This document shows, piece by piece, positions 21,968-25,558 of a stretch of DNA of 25,558 bases (the stretch's first letter is position 1; every line of letters starts with the position of its first letter). A program made the position numbers and the translations under genes. The notes below the pieces were generated by a model. The model did no database searches and was not told the DNA's origin. It saw only the letters and a list, made by a program, of their open reading frames with translations. Source of the stretch: XYA12-FULL-58-9 sp001798605 (lineage in GTDB: Bacteria > Myxococcota > XYA12-FULL-58-9); NCBI GenBank assembly GCA_036736205.1, contig DAINMX010000076.1, positions 1-25,558 on the forward strand, read 5' to 3'.

Positions 21968-23458
21968 TTGGATTCCATCATCGATCAAACCAATGCCATG
22001 ATTGCCCAGGCTGTAGATGCCATCAACCTTGTGGTTTGGAGCCCCGTTCTTGTTTATCTCTGCTTGGGGGTTGGCCTGTATTTCTCCGTCCGCACACGTT
22101 TCCTCCAGGTTCGCCACTTCCCGGAGATGTTGCGCCTTACTTTTTCCCGCGAGAGCTCCTCCGTCGGTGTTTCGTCGTTTCAAGCGCTGTCTTTGTCCCT
22201 GTCCGGCCGAGTGGGCACCGGGAACATCGCCGGAGTTGCCACGGCGATCACTTTTGGTGGGCCAGGTGCGGTGTTTTGGATGTGGTTGGTGGCGTTTCTC
22301 GGAGCTTGCACTGCCTACGTCGAGTCGACATTGGCGCAAATATATAAGGAAGAGTGCAATGGGCAGTTCCGTGGTGGTCCTGCCTACTTTATCGAGAAGG
22401 GACTGGGGCTCAAGTGGTATGCATGGGCCTTCGCCATGGCGACGATTGTAGGCACGGGACTCCTTCTACCAGGTGTTCAGTCGAACGGCATTGCCACCAG
22501 TGTTCTGCATGCCTTTGGTATTCCCACCTGGGTGACAGGGGCGGGTCTTGCGGTCTTGCTCGGGGTGATCATCTTTGGCGGCGTCAAGCGCATCGCCAAG
22601 GTTGCGGAGGTTGTCGTTCCATTTATGGCGATTGGCTACATTCTCGTCGCGTGTGTTGTTGTGGGGTTTAACTTCGAGAAGGTTCCTGGCGTATTCGCGC
22701 TGATCTTCGAGAGTGCCTTCGGCACCCATGCCGCCTTCGGTGCCATTTTGGGTATGGCCATTCAGTGGGGGGTCAAGCGCGGGGTTTTCTCCAACGAAGC
22801 CGGGCAGGGCACTGGAGCTCATCCTGCGGCAGCGGCTGAGGTTGCTCATCCCGCGCAGCAAGGGTTGGTTCAGGGTTTTTCTGTCTATATCGACACCCTC
22901 TTCGTTTGCTCGGCGACGGCGTTCATGTTGTTAATAACCGGGACGTACAACGTCAAGGGTCCAGGGGGCGCGGTGCTTGTCAATGGCCTGCCAGGAGTCG
23001 ACGCGGGGCCTGAATACACCCAAAGCGCCATCGAGAGCGTGTTCCCCGGCGTTGGGGCTGCGTTTGTGGCTGTCGCCCTGTTCTTCTTCGCGTTTACGAC
23101 GTTGATGGCTTACTACTACATTGCCGAAACCAATGTGGCTTTCATCAATCGGACGCTGCAGAAACCATTTCTTGTCAACGTGCTCCGCTTTGCCTTGATC
23201 GCCGCAGTGGTCTACTCTGCCGTGCGCACCGCCAAAGTTGCGTGGGGGTTGGGTGACATCGGTGTTGGCATGATGGCGTGGCTCAACATTGTGGCGATCT
23301 TGCTGCTGCAGAAACCTGCTCTCGTGGCCCTTCGGGACTACGAACAGCAAAGGAAGGCCAAGGCACCCATCACGTTTGACCCAATACCTTTGGGCATCAA
23401 GAATGCGGCCTTTTGGGAATCCCGGCACCTGGACTCCAAGGGTCCTTCTGACCCATGA
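21968..23458 (+). CDS. sodium:alanine/glycine symporter (AGCS family)
   Basis: A 496-aa inner-membrane symporter that imports alanine or glycine with sodium. The family signature is clear: GRVGTGNIAGVATAITFGGP, FSNEAGQGTGAHPAAAAEVA and HPAQQGLVQGFSVYIDTLFV, with about eleven membrane segments. TTG 21968 is preferred because GAGAGGA (21953-21959) lies eight bases upstream. GTG 21941, nine codons earlier, sits in a hairpin arm, and ATG 21998 has no ribosome site. It is divergent from the LppC operon. Its stop lies one base before the GTG of the PilZ gene, so the two are coupled. The exact amino acid and ion specificity is inferred from the family. Confidence 0.93.
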   Translation: MDSIIDQTNAMIAQAVDAINLVVWSPVLVYLCLGVGLYFSVRTRFLQVRHFPEMLRLTFSRESSSVGVSSFQALSLSLSGRVGTGNIAGVATAITFGGPGAVFWMWLVAFLGACTAYVESTLAQIYKEECNGQFRGGPAYFIEKGLGLKWYAWAFAMATIVGTGLLLPGVQSNGIATSVLHAFGIPTWVTGAGLAVLLGVIIFGGVKRIAKVAEVVVPFMAIGYILVACVVVGFNFEKVPGVFALIFESAFGTHAAFGAILGMAIQWGVKRGVFSNEAGQGTGAHPAAAAEVAHPAQQGLVQGFSVYIDTLFVCSATAFMLLITGTYNVKGPGGAVLVNGLPGVDAGPEYTQSAIESVFPGVGAAFVAVALFFFAFTTLMAYYYIAETNVAFINRTLQKPFLVNVLRFALIAAVVYSAVRTAKVAWGLGDIGVGMMAWLNIVAILLLQKPALVALRDYEQQRKAKAPITFDPIPLGIKNAAFWESRHLDSKGPSDP

Positions 23459-23459
23459 C

Positions 23460-24977
23460 GTGAGGGTTTTGATTGATTTTGGCCTACCGGATGTGCTGCG
23501 ACACCTGCAATTCGGGGCCGTGAGCCTTGACGAAACCGCTCGGTCGTCTTATCAAATCGCAGTGGACCCATTAAATGATTGTGGCTTGAGCTTCACGCGT
23601 GCTCACAAGCTACCCCGCCAAGAGAAGCGGCGCTGCCCGAGGCTTGACGTTTCGGCGCACGTATTTGTTTCTTCGCTCCCAGGCTCGGTCGATGGCACAT
23701 TGCTGAACCTCTCACGCAATGGAGCGCTGGTGCAGCTCGAGCGCGAGCTCCCGGTTGACAACCACGAGGTCGAGGTTTTCCTGCCAAGTCTCAATGGCGA
23801 CATGGTGGGGCTTCTCACATATGTTCGGCGCATCGAAGCCGAGCACACCAAATCCCGCGTGGCGGTTCAATTCCAGAATTTCTCTCGGGCCGATCGGCAG
23901 GCGCTCGAGGGCCTGTTTGCGTTGCTCTTGCCAGCGAGGACTCCGCAGGAGGAACGGGATCGGTTGTGTGCCACAGTGCTCGAGCCCGTGGCCCACGATG
24001 CCGTCGTTGAAGTTGCAGACGAGGTTGTCAGCGATCGACTCACCACGATTCTGTCTGTCTGCGGTCGCGCTTTCGAGTCTGCTGACGGCATGCAATTGAG
24101 TCGCCACCAAGACATCGAAGACGGTGCAGTGCAGGAATCCTTGTTGACCGAGGCCGCCCGGTTCGTCGACAACATACGGGATTGCATGGATGAGCTGTTT
24201 TCCCTAGCCGAACTGGATGCGGGTGAAAACCCCGGATTGGCGCGGCTGCACCAAATCATCGCGCCCTTGGTTGGTATGCTCAGTCACGAGGTCGACCGTT
24301 TCAGCAGAAGGTTGGCGGGACCCAACTGGTTGGCAGAGCTGCATAAGGTGCGCGGCAAGACCTGTCAGTGTTTCGATGCAGTGGCGTTGTTGGTTCTGCG
24401 TTGGCTGGGAGTGGTCGGACGCCCCGAAAAGCTCTTGCGTCGGCACGGTGATGTCTTGAGAGAAGCGATCGCTTTGCGGCGGGCGGTATTCGAGCTCGCC
24501 TATGATCTCGGAGATCTGCGGCGTCGACTGCGCGAGACGCCCGATCGAGTGGCTGCCATTCGCGGTGAGATCCGGGAGCGAGTTGACCGCTTCGCCATGT
24601 CAGCTGAGTACCGACTGATGCGCGCTCACGACAAACGTGAGGTGAGCGCATTTCGTATGTCTCTGCACAACTGCGACGTAAACGCTCCTGACGCCGCGGC
24701 TGCGCTCAGTCGATTGAACGACGGCTTCGTGTGTTTTTTGGAGGCACTTCGCAGCATCAATCAACGGATGGAGCTGCGTGAGCATGATCGCTACGCACTC
24801 GCAGATCTTTTCGAGGGTTGCTCTAGCTGTGTGACAGAGAAGGACATGTTCGTCGCCGCAACCCCACTTTTCGGCTTGGATGCCGAGCTCGACGAATGGC
24901 TGCAGGCGGCGAGGACGAGCACGATGCCACCTTCGCGGTTCAAGCAGGTGGCGAGCCGGGTTCTGGCTCAAGGCTGA
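23460..24977 (+). CDS. PilZ-domain protein with long helical C-terminus
   Basis: A 505-aa cytoplasmic protein starting at GTG 23460, one base after the symporter stop. A PilZ domain lies at about residues 55-155 with both c-di-GMP motifs: R57-x3-R61 (RRCPR) and N83-x-S85-x2-G88 (NLSRNG), then VRRIEAEHTKSRVAVQFQNF. The first ~50 residues are unlike PilZ. The remaining ~350 residues are mostly helical with many Arg/Glu/Leu (ELFSLAELDAGE; LAYDLGDLRRRL) and match no family I know. It probably binds cyclic di-GMP and passes the signal through the helical part. No output enzyme motif is visible. The coupling to the amino-acid symporter may be transcriptional only. Confidence 0.82.
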   Translation: MRVLIDFGLPDVLRHLQFGAVSLDETARSSYQIAVDPLNDCGLSFTRAHKLPRQEKRRCPRLDVSAHVFVSSLPGSVDGTLLNLSRNGALVQLERELPVDNHEVEVFLPSLNGDMVGLLTYVRRIEAEHTKSRVAVQFQNFSRADRQALEGLFALLLPARTPQEERDRLCATVLEPVAHDAVVEVADEVVSDRLTTILSVCGRAFESADGMQLSRHQDIEDGAVQESLLTEAARFVDNIRDCMDELFSLAELDAGENPGLARLHQIIAPLVGMLSHEVDRFSRRLAGPNWLAELHKVRGKTCQCFDAVALLVLRWLGVVGRPEKLLRRHGDVLREAIALRRAVFELAYDLGDLRRRLRETPDRVAAIRGEIRERVDRFAMSAEYRLMRAHDKREVSAFRMSLHNCDVNAPDAAAALSRLNDGFVCFLEALRSINQRMELREHDRYALADLFEGCSSCVTEKDMFVAATPLFGLDAELDEWLQAARTSTMPPSRFKQVASRVLAQG

Positions 24978-25045
24978 GCTCTCGGGACAGTTTGATTTTC
25001 GGGTCAGTTCGATTCGGCAGTCCCAACCAAAAAAGCAAGCCGCAA

Positions 25046-25501
25046 TTACATCTCCTCTGGAAGGACCTCGAGCGTGCCGATCGCCACAATGGCAGCACGC
25101 AGATGTTGGTCGTACGTCACGATGGCTCGACAACCATGTCCTACGGCCATGGCGGCGTGCAGTGCATCTGCGGTGCGAAGGGGTGTCTCACGGCCGACAC
25201 TGAGCAGCAACCGCTCCGCCTCGCGGTGGATATCCGGAGAAATGTCAGCTCGCAGAAACATGCCATTCGCGAGGTCGGTGGCAACCTGACCATAGACCTT
25301 GGTTGCGTGTCGCTGTGACAGGTCCCCCTCTCGAATACGTCTGGCCAACGCCGAGGCAATTTCGGTGATACAAAGCTCAGACACCACCAGATCGCGTCGC
25401 CCGAGCAGGGCAGCCTCGAGAGCGTCACTCTCTGGCTCCTCCACGTAGATCTTTGTCAAGGCGCTGGTGTCCAGATAAACCGGGCTATGCGCGATCTTCA
25501 C
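25046..25501 (-). CDS. vapC: VapC-type PIN-domain toxin
   Basis: A 151-aa PIN-domain ribonuclease, the toxin of a type II toxin-antitoxin pair that cleaves RNA. The acidic metal-binding set is present: D11 in YLDTSAL, Glu in ITEIASAL, Asp in TADALHAAMA and Asp in TYDQHL. I chose GTG 25501 because GAGG lies six bases upstream; a second GTG at 25522 would add seven residues. The start overlaps the end of the antitoxin frame by 17 bp, the usual antitoxin-first layout. It is convergent with the PilZ gene. The RNA target is unknown. Confidence 0.9.
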   Translation of the reverse strand: MKIAHSPVYLDTSALTKIYVEEPESDALEAALLGRRDLVVSELCITEIASALARRIREGDLSQRHATKVYGQVATDLANGMFLRADISPDIHREAERLLLSVGRETPLRTADALHAAMAVGHGCRAIVTYDQHLRAAIVAIGTLEVLPEEM

Positions 25502-25558
25502 GGTCTGCCTCGATGGTCGCACTGAGGGGACGACCGCGCAGTCTCACGGAGGCCCGCT
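25485..25558 (-). CDS. C-terminal end of antitoxin (Phd/YefM or VapB type), partial
   Basis: Only the last 24 codons are in the window, reading ASVRLRGRPLSATIEADRED and ending RA then TAG at 25485. The RLRGRPLS-x-x-I-x-x-DR pattern resembles tails of Phd/YefM-family antitoxins. It overlaps the start of vapC by 17 bp. The rest lies beyond the window, so the family is a tentative call. Confidence 0.55.
   Translation of the reverse strand, partial: RASVRLRGRPLSATIEADREDRA

Overview
The window looks like a piece of a Gram-negative, moderately GC-rich chromosome, most likely Myxococcota or another former deltaproteobacterial lineage. This is an inference from gene content: a PEGA-domain protein, an AgmX/PglI-like C-terminal domain, a large propeller lipoprotein, LppC-like and PilZ proteins, and many GTG/TTG starts. 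It appears to be draft assembly. A run of exactly 100 N (9145-9244) sits inside a 21-bp coding tandem repeat, and an 81-bp coding duplication lies at the left edge. No tRNA, rRNA, CRISPR array or insertion sequence was seen.

Left edge (1-1549): a small membrane-anchored hypothetical protein on the minus strand whose last 26 codons and stop are duplicated at the edge, a short GTGGCAC-type repeat, and an EamA/DMT permease that lacks a good in-frame start and may carry a 1-base frameshift.

Centre-left (1594-10056): the most interesting part, a tightly packed plus-strand operon. It encodes PspA/IM30, a membrane-anchored substrate-binding protein fused to an OmpA peptidoglycan-binding domain, an SsuC/TauC-type ABC permease, its ATPase, a membrane-hairpin coiled-coil protein, a AAA+ ATPase with a degenerate N-terminal half, and a 94-aa helical protein. 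A zinc-finger/transmembrane/AgmX-like protein broken by the N gap follows. Four successive junctions overlap or nearly touch, so the genes are probably co-translated. I infer an envelope-maintenance machine joining an ESCRT-III-fold protein (PspA), a AAA+ motor and an ABC module tethered to peptidoglycan.

Middle (10078-16398): a minus-strand acyl-CoA dehydrogenase of isovaleryl-CoA dehydrogenase type and an RlmI-like 23S rRNA methyltransferase. Divergent from them is a coupled pair: an exported protein with two copies of a GNA1162/CsgG-like domain plus PEGA, and a 793-aa calcium-motif/propeller lipoprotein. A perfect 15-bp hairpin (16440-16473) closes this block.

Right (16678-25558): a minus-strand operon of an LppC-like lipoprotein, an M50 site-2 protease and a DinG helicase. 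Divergent from it are an AGCS sodium:amino-acid symporter and a PilZ protein with a long unknown helical region. The window ends in a VapC-type toxin with the tail of its antitoxin.
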